Positions 33,344 to 40,897 of a stretch of DNA of 64,000 nucleotides are shown here, one piece after another (position 1 is the first letter of the stretch; every line of letters starts with the position of its first letter). The stretch comes from Comamonas testosteroni TK102 (lineage in GTDB: Bacteria; Pseudomonadota; Gammaproteobacteria; Burkholderiales; Burkholderiaceae_C): contig NZ_CP006704.1 of assembly GCF_000739375.1 (NCBI RefSeq), positions 2,356,001 to 2,420,000 of the forward strand, written 5' to 3'. Below the pieces are notes generated by a model that saw only the letters and a list, made by a program, of their open reading frames with translations, did not search any database and was not told the origin of the DNA. The translations under genes were made by a program, and so were the position numbers.

Positions 33344-34489
33344 ATGCAAACAAGGCCTCAAACCCAATCCTCTAAAGCGCAAGCAGCTATGAATTCAGGA
33401 GTTGATGCCGTGCAGACCGTGTCTGCAGCCAAATCCGAGTCCCCGGGGCGCCGGGCCTGGAGGCGTTTCAAGTCCAACCGGCTGGGATTTGTCAGCCTGG
33501 TGATCTTCTCGGTGCTGGTGGTGCTCAGCCTGTTTGCCGAACTGCTGTCTAACGACAAGCCGCTCATCGTGCGCTATGAGGGGCAGACCTATTTGCCGCT
33601 GCTGCACGATTACCCGGAAACCACCTTCGGGGGCGATTTCCATACGCCGACCGATTACCTCGATCCCTTCATCCGGCAAAGGCTTGGCGAGGGCGACAAC
33701 TGGGCGATCTTCCCCCTCAACCGCTATGGCAAGTCCACCATCAACTACTTTGCCAAGTCGCCCAATCCTTCTGCGCCCTCGGCAGACAACTGGCTGGGCA
33801 CCGACGACCGGGGGCGTGATCTGCTGGCGCAGCTCATCTACGGCTTTCGCGTCAGCGTGCTGTTCGGTCTAGCGCTGACGGCCGTGGGCGTACTGCTGGG
33901 CGTGCTGGCGGGAGCGGTGCAGGGCTTTTTTGGCGGCAAGACGGATCTGGCCTTTCAGCGCCTGACGGAAATCTGGGGCTCCATGCCCGAGCTCTACCTG
34001 CTCATCATCTTCAGTGCGCTGTTTGCGCCCAGTGTCTCGCTGCTGCTGATCCTGCTGAGCCTGTTCGGCTGGATGGGGCTGGCCGATTATGTGCGGGCCG
34101 AGTTCCTGCGCAATCGCCAGCTTGACTATGTGAAATCCGCCCAGGCGCTGGGTGCCAGCAATCGCTCCATCATCTTTCGCCACATCCTGCCCAATAGCAT
34201 GACGCCGGTGATCACCTTTCTGCCTTTTCGCATGAGCGGGGCCATCCTGGCACTGACCTCGCTGGATTTCCTGGGCCTGGGTGTTCCCCCGGGCACGCCC
34301 AGCCTGGGTGAGCTGCTGAGCCAGGGCAAGAACAATATCGATGCCTGGTGGATTTCCCTGTCCACCTTTGGCGTGCTGGTCATCACGCTGCTGTTGCTGA
34401 CCTTTATGGGGGACGCCCTGCGCGATGCGCTGGACCCGCGCAAGCAGGCGCGTACCGAGGCTGCAAAGCGCGCAGGAGGCAAGCCATGA
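33344..34489 (+). CDS. yejE: YejE-like ABC transporter permease
   Basis: A partner permease with the YejE pattern: RRFKSNRLGFVSLVIFSVLV, a large periplasmic loop (YLPLLHDYPETTFGGDFHTP), DNWLGTDDRGRDLLAQLIYG, and the EAA loop AQALGASNRSIIFRHILPNS. The annotated start at 33344 gives 381 residues, but the first 15 or so are encoded by a dispersed repeat (33353-33390); ATG 33389 (M16) may be the ancestral start. The gene overlaps the ATPase gene by 4 bp. Confidence 0.93.
   Translation: MQTRPQTQSSKAQAAMNSGVDAVQTVSAAKSESPGRRAWRRFKSNRLGFVSLVIFSVLVVLSLFAELLSNDKPLIVRYEGQTYLPLLHDYPETTFGGDFHTPTDYLDPFIRQRLGEGDNWAIFPLNRYGKSTINYFAKSPNPSAPSADNWLGTDDRGRDLLAQLIYGFRVSVLFGLALTAVGVLLGVLAGAVQGFFGGKTDLAFQRLTEIWGSMPELYLLIIFSALFAPSVSLLLILLSLFGWMGLADYVRAEFLRNRQLDYVKSAQALGASNRSIIFRHILPNSMTPVITFLPFRMSGAILALTSLDFLGLGVPPGTPSLGELLSQGKNNIDAWWISLSTFGVLVITLLLLTFMGDALRDALDPRKQARTEAAKRAGGKP
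33353..33390 (-). repeat. Dispersed ATAGCTGC repeat at the 5' end of yejE
   Basis: The minus strand reads ATAGCTGCTTGCGCTTTAGA and later TTTGAGGCCTTG, matching the copy at 43736. It encodes much of the first 15 residues of the YejE frame. Confidence 0.65.
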
Positions 34490-36138
34490 GCAAGGAGAAA
34501 TACGAGGGACAGGCCGGCAGCAAGCTGCTGGCCGTGCACGATCTGAGCGTGTCTTTTGCGGGCAAGCCCGTGGTTCAGGGCGTGAGCTTTGCGATGGCTG
34601 CCGGTGAAAAGCTGGCGCTGGTGGGGGAGTCCGGTTCGGGCAAGTCGGTCACGGCGCTGTCGCTGCTGAGGCTGGTGGGGGAGGCCCAATTGAGCGGGCG
34701 GGCGCTGCTGGACGGGCGCGATCTGCTGGGGCTTTCGGAGCGCGAGATGCAGGGGGTACGCGGTGGCGACATTGCCATGATCTTTCAGGAGCCGATGACC
34801 GCGCTGAATCCGCTGATGACCGTGGGCGCGCAGGTGGCCGAGGTGCTGCAGCTCAAGCAGGCCTTGAGCCGTGGCCAGGCCTTGACGCAGGCGGTGGAGC
34901 TGCTGGCCACGACAGGCATTCCCGAGCCCGGGCGCAGGGCGCAGAGCTTTCCGCATCAGCTCAGCGGCGGGCAGCGCCAGCGCGCCATGATTGCCATGGC
35001 ACTGGCCAGCCGTCCCCGGCTGCTGCTGGCCGACGAGCCGACGACGGCGCTGGATGTGACGCTGCGCGGCCAGATACTGGATCTGCTGGCCGATCTGCAG
35101 CGACAGACCGGTATGGCCGTGCTGATGATCACGCATGACCTGAACCTGGTGCGTCGCTTTGCCGACCGCGTGGCGGTCATGGAAAAAGGTGCTCTTGTGG
35201 AGCAGGGCACCGTGGCGGAGGTGATGCAGAACCCACAGCATGCCTATACCCGCAAGTTGCTGGCCAGCCGGCCGGTGCGCAATGTGGTGGAGTCTGAGCC
35301 GGCTGGCGATACGGTCGTGGTGCAGACCCGGGCCCTGCAGGTGAGCTATGCCACGCCTTTGCCCGGCATTCGTGGCTGGTTCAAAAAGGGGGCATTCGTG
35401 GCGGTCAAGGGCGCGGATATGCTGCTGCGGCCGGGCCGTACCCTGGGTGTGATCGGCGAATCGGGCTCGGGCAAATCCACGCTGGCTCAGGCCGTGCTGG
35501 GATTGTTGCCTGCGACCGGGGAGCTGCAGGTGGCCGGCAGGCCATGGCAGCAGCCGGCAATCCGCAATAGCGCGGCCAATCTGGCGCTGCGGCGCAAGAT
35601 CCAGGTAGTGTTCCAGGATCCGTTTTCTTCGCTGTCGCCGCGCATGACGGTGGAAGAGATTGTCGGTGAAGGCCTGCAGATTCATGCGCCCGAGCTCGCT
35701 GCCGGGCCACGGCGCGAGCGCGTGCTCCAGATGCTGGAAGAGGTGGGGCTGACCGAGACCCAGTTCCCCGGCCTGCTGCAGCGCTATCCGCATGAATTCT
35801 CGGGCGGGCAGCGACAGCGTCTGGCGATTTCACGCGCGCTCATCATGGAGCCCGAGGTCCTGGTGCTGGATGAGCCCACGAGTGCGCTCGATGTCACCAT
35901 TCAGCAGCAGGTGCTGGCCCTGCTGCAGCGGCTGCAGAAGGAGCGTGGTCTGGCCTATCTGCTCATTACCCACGATGTGGACGTGATTCGTGCCATGGCC
36001 CATGAGGTGCTGGTCATGAAGGATGGGCAGATCGTGGAGCAGGGTGGCGTGCAGGCGGTGCTCACGGCACCGCAGCAGGCCTATACACGCCAGCTGGTCG
36101 AGGCCGCCGGAGTCGTTGCCGAGTCGGCGGTGTTCTGA
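34486..36138 (+). CDS. yejF: YejF-like duplicated ABC transporter ATPase
   Basis: The start is the ATG at 34486 in the ATGA overlap with yejE, preceded by GGAGG. The 550 residues contain two complete ABC domains: Walker A GESGSGKSV with signature LSGGQRQRAMIAMAL and Walker B LLLADEPTTALD, then Walker A GESGSGKST with FSGGQRQRLAISRAL and VLVLDEPTSALD. Oligopeptide-type C-terminal helices (HAYTRKLLASRPV; QAYTRQLVEAAG) end each half. It powers the two permeases. Confidence 0.95.
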   Translation: MSKEKYEGQAGSKLLAVHDLSVSFAGKPVVQGVSFAMAAGEKLALVGESGSGKSVTALSLLRLVGEAQLSGRALLDGRDLLGLSEREMQGVRGGDIAMIFQEPMTALNPLMTVGAQVAEVLQLKQALSRGQALTQAVELLATTGIPEPGRRAQSFPHQLSGGQRQRAMIAMALASRPRLLLADEPTTALDVTLRGQILDLLADLQRQTGMAVLMITHDLNLVRRFADRVAVMEKGALVEQGTVAEVMQNPQHAYTRKLLASRPVRNVVESEPAGDTVVVQTRALQVSYATPLPGIRGWFKKGAFVAVKGADMLLRPGRTLGVIGESGSGKSTLAQAVLGLLPATGELQVAGRPWQQPAIRNSAANLALRRKIQVVFQDPFSSLSPRMTVEEIVGEGLQIHAPELAAGPRRERVLQMLEEVGLTETQFPGLLQRYPHEFSGGQRQRLAISRALIMEPEVLVLDEPTSALDVTIQQQVLALLQRLQKERGLAYLLITHDVDVIRAMAHEVLVMKDGQIVEQGGVQAVLTAPQQAYTRQLVEAAGVVAESAVF

Positions 36139-36141
36139 AAT

Positions 36142-36182
36142 TGATAGCGAGCAGTGCTTGCCCCTCAAAGGCTTGAGGCTTT
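36142..36182 (+). repeat. Dispersed ATAGCTGC repeat downstream of yejF
   Basis: TGATAGCGAGCAGTGCTTGC followed by AAAGGCTTGAGGCTTTGAA, a diverged copy with the TTGAGGC second box. The adjacent 36180-36240 holds inverted CCCGC/GCGGG segments. Confidence 0.5.
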
Positions 36183-36277
36183 GAATGCCCGCAATTGCTG
36201 TCGATTCGCTGATTCGCGAGGCGGGCATTCGCTGAAAAACACTGAATCCGCACTCGAAAGTTTGTATTTATTTGGCG

Positions 36278-36333
36278 CGAATTCTCTGGCTGTGGCCTAA
36301 TTGATCCTTTTCAACCTCCCAATTGAGAATTCG
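36278..36333 (+). promoter_or_regulatory. Inverted repeat enclosing the leader of the 53-codon ORF
   Basis: CGAATTCTC (36278-36286) and GAGAATTCG (36325-36333) are exact inverses. The second arm ends 2 nt before the ATG at 36336 and covers the only GAGA Shine-Dalgarno-like bases, so a folded transcript would hide the start region. A TATTTA at 36265-36270 is a possible -10 placing the transcript start near the first arm. Confidence 0.5.
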
Positions 36334-36335
36334 AC

Positions 36336-36497
36336 ATGGGCAATAAGATCGTTACCGAAGCAGACCGCAAGGCCACTCCCCGTCCTCAGGCACCCAATGG
36401 CGTGACCCTGCCCACTCCCGGCCGTGGCCAGCGCGTGAGCCTGGAGCGTGGTTCGCACACTCGCAGCAAGAAGCAGCCCGGCAAGCGCCACGGCTAA
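36336..36497 (+). CDS. Small basic protein, 53 residues, function unknown
   Basis: ATG 36336 to TAA 36497 encodes a protein that opens MGNKIVTEADRKATPRPQAP and ends SHTRSKKQPGKRHG. It is rich in Lys, Arg, Pro and Gly, has no hydrophobic segment, and is probably disordered and nucleic-acid binding. Codon use is like that of neighbouring highly used genes (CGT, GGC, AAG), and a strong terminator with a TTCG loop follows within 50 bp, both of which support a real gene. I do not recognise the family. Confidence 0.6.
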   Translation: MGNKIVTEADRKATPRPQAPNGVTLPTPGRGQRVSLERGSHTRSKKQPGKRHG

Positions 36498-36533
36498 TTC
36501 CTGCAGCAGGCCGCGCCCTGGTGTGCGGTCCGC

Positions 36534-36568
36534 AAAAAAGCCCTCGTCACTTCGGTGCGAGGGCTTTT
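36534..36568. terminator. Bidirectional terminator between the small basic ORF and cbpM
   Basis: AAAAAGCCCTCG-T-CAC-TTCG-GTG-CGAGGGCTTTTT, a long stem with a TTCG tetraloop and A/T tracts on both sides. Confidence 0.9.
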
Positions 36569-36609
36569 TGCATTGTGCGCCTCAGGGCGCTGGCGGGCTT
36601 ATCTCTGCA

Positions 36610-36942
36610 TTATCTCTGCAGATTCCTCAGCTTGCGGCGCAGCTGCTGGACTTCCTCGATGAGATCCGTGGTGAGGGCGGCGAGCTGGGGGTCGGCGTCG
36701 AAGCTCTGCTCCAGCTGGGCAATGCGGCGCGCACGCACCAGCGTCTGGCTGCTGAAGCGCCATTGCTCATGGCTGATCTCGCGGACCTGGCCGGCGTTGT
36801 CGTAGCTGATGACGCCTGTCTGCACATGTTCGATCACCCATTGAGGGCTGGTGCAGCAATGGCGGGCCAGCTCGTGCAGATCGAGCACGGCCTGCTCCAG
36901 CAGCTCGGCAGGTTCGTAGAAAGGGTAGTGGGAGGTGCTCAT
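36610..36942 (-). CDS. cbpM: CbpM, modulator of the DnaJ-like chaperone CbpA
   Basis: The start at 36942 gives a 110-residue MerR-like helical protein: FYEPAELLEQAVLDLHELAR, the CCTSPQWVIEHVQTGVISYD turn region, and a C-terminal helix LTTDLIEEVQQLRRKLRNLQ. In E. coli CbpM binds the J domain of CbpA and inhibits it. It lies 11 bp downstream of cbpA on the same strand, as in other proteobacteria. The longer frame to 37251 runs into cbpA in another phase and is not real. Confidence 0.9.
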   Translation of the reverse strand: MSTSHYPFYEPAELLEQAVLDLHELARHCCTSPQWVIEHVQTGVISYDNAGQVREISHEQWRFSSQTLVRARRIAQLEQSFDADPQLAALTTDLIEEVQQLRRKLRNLQR

Positions 36943-36953
36943 GGGAAAACCTT

Positions 36954-37934
36954 TCAACTCAGGCTGCGGGCATCGAATTGCGGGAAGGCCTTGGCAAAGT
37001 CGGCATAGGCCTGCTTTTGTTCGGCCGTCGCGGCGGGCGGGAAGACCACATCCAGCACCAGATACAGATCGCCCGGCGTGGCGGCGGGCAGGCCCTTGCC
37101 CTTGAGGCGCAGCTTGCGGCCCGAGCGATAGCCGGCGGGCACGGTGACTTCCAACTCTCCGGCCAGCGTCTTGAAGCGCACGGGGCCGCCCAGCTCGGCC
37201 TCCCACGGCGCGAGCGGCACGCGCTGGTAGACGTCCTTGCCCTCGGACCACCAGCGCGGATCGCTGCGAAAGTGCACCTCCAGCAGCAGATCGCCGGGAG
37301 CTCCCTTGCCCAGGCCGGGGTTGCCCTGGCCGGCAAGGCGAATCATCTGGCCTTCGCGTACCCCTTTGGGAATGGTGACCTGCAGCTCCTTGTCCTTATA
37401 GGTGGGGATGCCCTGTTCGTCGAGTACGGTGGCACGCAGATGCAGCGAGCGCACGGCGCCGCTATAGCTGTCCTGCAAATCCAGCTCTATGCTGGCATGC
37501 TGGTCCTGGCCGCGCATATCGGGGGTGCCGCGTGCACCTTGCTGGCCTTGATGGCGCCGCGCACGGGCGGCCTGGCCGAACATCTGCGAGAAGAAGTCGC
37601 TGAAATCGGCGTCGCTGCCGGCATCGCCCTGGCTGCTGAAGTGAAAGTCCTGCTGGTCCCAGTCGGGGGGCGGGCGAAAGCCTCCGCCACCCTGGGCTCT
37701 GGCATTCTGCGCAAACTGCATCTCGTCGCCCATGGCGTCATAGGCCGTGCGCTTTTCCGGGTCCGAGAGCACGGTGTTGGCTTCGTTGACCTCGGCCATG
37801 CGGGCGTCCGCATCTTTTTCCTTGCTGATGTCGGGATGGTATTTGCGGGCGAGCTTGCGATAGGCCTTCTTGATGTCGTCGGCGGAGGCCTTCCTGTCCA
37901 CGCCAAGTATCTTGTAATAGTCCTTGTAATCCAT
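36954..37934 (-). CDS. cbpA: CbpA, DnaJ-class co-chaperone / curved-DNA-binding protein
   Basis: The start at 37934 places the J domain at the N-terminus ([20 protein letters not shown], with the HPD motif in [10 protein letters not shown]). A Gly/Phe-rich linker with [12 protein letters not shown] follows, then two C-terminal substrate-binding barrels ([47 protein letters not shown]). There is no zinc finger, as expected for CbpA rather than DnaJ. At 326 residues it is a normal length. It is first in the cbpA-cbpM operon and diverges from the thioredoxin-like gene. Confidence 0.94.
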   Translation of the reverse strand: MDYKDYYKILGVDRKASADDIKKAYRKLARKYHPDISKEKDADARMAEVNEANTVLSDPEKRTAYDAMGDEMQFAQNARAQGGGGFRPPPDWDQQDFHFSSQGDAGSDADFSDFFSQMFGQAARARRHQGQQGARGTPDMRGQDQHASIELDLQDSYSGAVRSLHLRATVLDEQGIPTYKDKELQVTIPKGVREGQMIRLAGQGNPGLGKGAPGDLLLEVHFRSDPRWWSEGKDVYQRVPLAPWEAELGGPVRFKTLAGELEVTVPAGYRSGRKLRLKGKGLPAATPGDLYLVLDVVFPPAATAEQKQAYADFAKAFPQFDARSLS

Positions 37935-38163
37935 GGAGTCACCAATCTTCTTGTTAAAAGAAGGGCGCAAGCCAGTTGCTCTGGCTGCTGCCATTGCCGC
38001 GCCCGGGTTCAGGAAAATAATAGGGATAGAGTGCGGCGGCTTCAAGGGCTGCTGCGCAGAAGGCCGGGGTGATGGCCGTAGTCTCAACCCCGGGCCGCAT
38101 CTGGCGCTACCATTGGCGGATCAATGCAAGGGCGTGCGCGAAGGCCGGCCCAGAGTTTGTGAA

Positions 38164-38544
38164 ATGAAACAAGAAATTACAAAGGTGCAGGAGTGGCTGG
38201 TGGTCTGCCTCTGTGCCGACTGGTGCGGAACCTGCAAGCAGTACCGACAGCCCTTCGAGGCGCTGGCGGCCCAGTTTCCGCAGATGCGTTTTGTCTGGCT
38301 CGATGTGGAAGATCGCGAGGATGTCGCCGGCGATCTGGATATCGAAACCTTTCCGTCCATTCTGGTGGCGCAGGGCGAACGGGCCCGATTCCTGGGGCCG
38401 GTGCTGCCGCAGACAGGGGTGCTGGCGCGGATGCTGCAATCCCTGCCGACGGACGCGGCGGCGAAGCCTTCACAGGAGCAGGAGGCCCAGGAATTGCTGC
38501 AGCGATTGTTGCGCGCCGATGACCTGCAGGATGTCTTGCGCTGA
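38164..38544 (+). CDS. Thioredoxin-like protein
   Basis: A 126-residue cytoplasmic protein with one thioredoxin fold: WLVVCLCADWCGTCKQYRQP (redox pair Cys21/Cys24 in CGTC, an active site different from the usual CGPC), then RFVWLDVEDREDVAGDLDIE and the cis-Pro in TFPSILV. A C-terminal helical extension (EQEAQELLQRLLRADDLQ) follows. It probably acts as a disulfide reductase with a specific partner. It diverges from cbpA and is followed by the promoter/hairpin region of the rimP operon. Confidence 0.88.
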   Translation: MKQEITKVQEWLVVCLCADWCGTCKQYRQPFEALAAQFPQMRFVWLDVEDREDVAGDLDIETFPSILVAQGERARFLGPVLPQTGVLARMLQSLPTDAAAKPSQEQEAQELLQRLLRADDLQDVLR

Positions 38545-38568
38545 TTGCTGTTTTATGCGAGACACTTT

Positions 38569-38597
38569 TTGCGAAAACAATGGTTTGCGGCTACAAT
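38569..38597 (+). promoter_or_regulatory. Promoter of the rimP-nusA-infB operon
   Basis: TTGCGA (38569-38574), a 17-bp spacer and TACAAT (38592-38597). It lies just upstream of the hairpin at 38613. Confidence 0.6.
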
Positions 38598-38612
38598 CAC
38601 GGCTTCACGACC

Positions 38613-38644
38613 AAACGGGCGGGTAACTACCGCCCGTTTTTTTT
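38613..38644 (+). terminator. Terminator-like hairpin in the rimP leader
   Basis: AAACGGGCGG-GTAACTA-CCGCCCGTTT followed by eight or more T. It may end the thioredoxin-like transcript, but it also lies right after the rimP promoter and could attenuate the operon. Confidence 0.85.
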
Positions 38645-38724
38645 GGGCAATTCATGGTGAAACCTGTTTTTGGCAGAGCTAAGTCCATGATTTGACAGAT
38701 TTTTCGGGATTGAACTGAATACAC

Positions 38725-39303
38725 GTGGCACTACAGCAAATCGTTGAACAAACCGTGACAGGTCTGGGCTATGACCTGGTTGAAATCGAGCGCTCGGCCG
38801 GCGGCCTGCTGCGCATCACGATTGATTTGCCTTGGCAGGCGCCGGAGGAAGGTGCGCCTGAGCTGCCCGAGCAGTTCGTGACAGTGGAAGACTGCGAAAA
38901 GGTCACGCGCCAGCTTCAGTTTGCGCTGGAAGTCGATGGTGCGGATTACGCCCGCCTGGAGGTCTCTTCTCCCGGCATTGATCGTTTGCTGCGCCATGAG
39001 CAGGACTTCATCCGCTTTGAAGGCTCGGAGGTGGATCTGACGCTCAAGGCTCCCATCGGGGCTGCAGGTGGCGACAAGATCAATGCAAACCGCAAGAAAT
39101 TTCGTGGCACGCTGGAACGGACTGAAGAAGGTGGCTGGCAGATCGTCTGGAGCGATGAGCCGCCTCCCAAGCCGGGCGTGCGAGTCAGCAAGAAGCGTGA
39201 ACCCGCGCCATTGAACGCCATGGGCTTTACGCTTGACGAGTTGCGCGAAGCGCGTCTGGCACCGATTGTGAATTTCAAAGGACGCGCAGCCAAGCCCGAA
39301 TGA
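38725..39303 (+). CDS. rimP: Ribosome maturation factor RimP
   Basis: RimP helps assemble the 30S subunit. The 192-residue frame begins with GTG at 38725 (VALQQIVEQTVTGLGYDLVE) and carries the family signature LRITID, VTVEDCEKVTRQL, and YARLEVSSPGIDRLLRHEQDF. A basic C-terminal part with DELREARLAPIVNFKG is longer than in E. coli (about 150 residues), as is common in Burkholderiales. It is first in the rimP-nusA-infB-rbfA-truB operon. Confidence 0.95.
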   Translation: MALQQIVEQTVTGLGYDLVEIERSAGGLLRITIDLPWQAPEEGAPELPEQFVTVEDCEKVTRQLQFALEVDGADYARLEVSSPGIDRLLRHEQDFIRFEGSEVDLTLKAPIGAAGGDKINANRKKFRGTLERTEEGGWQIVWSDEPPPKPGVRVSKKREPAPLNAMGFTLDELREARLAPIVNFKGRAAKPE

Positions 39304-39386
39304 GGCGGCTGCAGCGTTGGAATCTTTTGGGGCAAAGAGGTCGCATGCAAATCCTCTTTGTGTGATTGAAATAGGAGAGTCGTCGC

Positions 39387-40874
39387 ATGAATCGCGAACT
39401 GTTGATGTTGGTTGAAGCCATTTCGCGTGAAAAGAACGTGGAACGCGATGTGGTTTTTGGTGCCGTGGAATCCGCACTGGCGCAGGCCACCAAGAAGCTG
39501 TACCAAGGTGAAGTAGACATCCGCGTGTCCATCGATCGCGAAAGCGGCGACTACGACACCTTCCGCCGCTGGGTGGTGGTGTCTGACGATGCCGGTCTGC
39601 AGAACCCCGACGCCGAAGAAATGCTGATGGATGCGGAAGACCGCGTGCCCGGTATTCAGATTGGTGAGTTCATTGAAGAGCAGATCGAGTCGCTGCCCAT
39701 CGGCCGTATCGGTGCCATGGCGGCCAAGCAGGTCATCCTGCAGAAGATTCGCGACGCCGAGCGCGAAATGCTGCTCAACGAATTCCTGGCCCGTGGCGAC
39801 AAGATCTTCACCGGCACCGTCAAGCGCATGGACAAGGGCGACATCATTGTCGAATCCGGTCGTGTGGAAGGTCGACTCAAGCGCGGCGAGATGATCCCCA
39901 AGGAAAATCTGCGCAACGGCGACCGCGTGCGTGCCATGATCATGGAAGTCGATGCCACCTTGCGCGGCGCTCCCATCCTGCTGTCGCGCTCGGCCCCCGA
40001 ATTCATGGTGGAGCTGTTTCGCAATGAAGTGCCCGAGATCGAGCAAGGCCTGCTGGAGATCAAGAGCTGCGCTCGCGATGCCGGCTCGCGTGCCAAGATC
40101 GCCGTGCTGAGCCACGACAAGCGTGTGGACCCCATCGGCACCTGCGTCGGTGTGCGCGGCACCCGCGTGAATGCGGTGACCAACGAGCTGGCCGGCGAGC
40201 GTGTGGATATCGTGCTCTGGTCCGAAGACCCCGCTCAGTTCGTGATCGGTGCTCTGGCTCCTGCGAATGTCTCTTCCATCGTTGTGGATGAGGAAAAGCA
40301 TGCCATGGACGTAGTCGTGGACGAGGAGAATCTGGCCATCGCCATCGGTCGCGGCGGTCAGAACGTGCGTCTGGCCTCCGAGCTGACAGGCTGGAAGATC
40401 AACATCATGGACGCTGCCGAGTCTGCACAGAAGCAGGCCGACGAGTCGGCTGTCTCGCGCAAGCTGTTCATGGAAAAGCTGGATGTGGACGAGGAAATCG
40501 CCAACATCCTGATCGAAGAAGGTTTCGAGACCCTGGAAGAAGTGGCCTATGTGCCGCTGCAGGAAATGCTCGAAATCGAATCCTTCGACGAAGAGACGGT
40601 AAACGAGCTGCGTAGCCGCGCCAAGGATGCACTGCTGAGTCAGGAAATTGCTCGCGAAGAAAATGTGAGCAAGGCATCCGAGGATCTTGTCTCTCTGGAC
40701 GGCATGACTGCCGAACTGCTGGACAAGCTGGCGCAAGCTGATGTGCACACCCGTGACGATCTGGCCGATCTGGCGATCGACGAGCTGACCGATATCACCG
40801 GTCAGACCGCCGAAGAAGCCAAGGCCTTGATCATGAAGGCGCGTGAGCACTGGTTTGCCGATGGGCAAGAGTAA
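39387..40874 (+). CDS. nusA: Transcription termination/antitermination factor NusA
   Basis: The 495 residues have the full NusA architecture: N-terminal RNA-polymerase-binding domain ([20 protein letters not shown]), S1 domain ([20 protein letters not shown]), two KH domains ([38 protein letters not shown]), and two acidic C-terminal repeats ([37 protein letters not shown]). The length matches E. coli NusA. It is preceded by AGGAG and lies 84 bp after rimP. Confidence 0.98.
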   Translation: MNRELLMLVEAISREKNVERDVVFGAVESALAQATKKLYQGEVDIRVSIDRESGDYDTFRRWVVVSDDAGLQNPDAEEMLMDAEDRVPGIQIGEFIEEQIESLPIGRIGAMAAKQVILQKIRDAEREMLLNEFLARGDKIFTGTVKRMDKGDIIVESGRVEGRLKRGEMIPKENLRNGDRVRAMIMEVDATLRGAPILLSRSAPEFMVELFRNEVPEIEQGLLEIKSCARDAGSRAKIAVLSHDKRVDPIGTCVGVRGTRVNAVTNELAGERVDIVLWSEDPAQFVIGALAPANVSSIVVDEEKHAMDVVVDEENLAIAIGRGGQNVRLASELTGWKINIMDAAESAQKQADESAVSRKLFMEKLDVDEEIANILIEEGFETLEEVAYVPLQEMLEIESFDEETVNELRSRAKDALLSQEIAREENVSKASEDLVSLDGMTAELLDKLAQADVHTRDDLADLAIDELTDITGQTAEEAKALIMKAREHWFADGQE

Positions 40875-40897
40875 GGTCAGGGAGGTACAGAGCATTT

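Noticed and set aside
31862..33382. A 506-codon minus-strand frame with internal peptide repeats
   Set aside because: The peptide repeats come only from the 90-bp DNA repeats, whose length is a multiple of three; the rest is antisense to yejB.
36610..37251. A 213-residue version of CbpM
   Set aside because: The upstream half is an out-of-phase reading of cbpA; the normal 110-residue CbpM starts at 36942.
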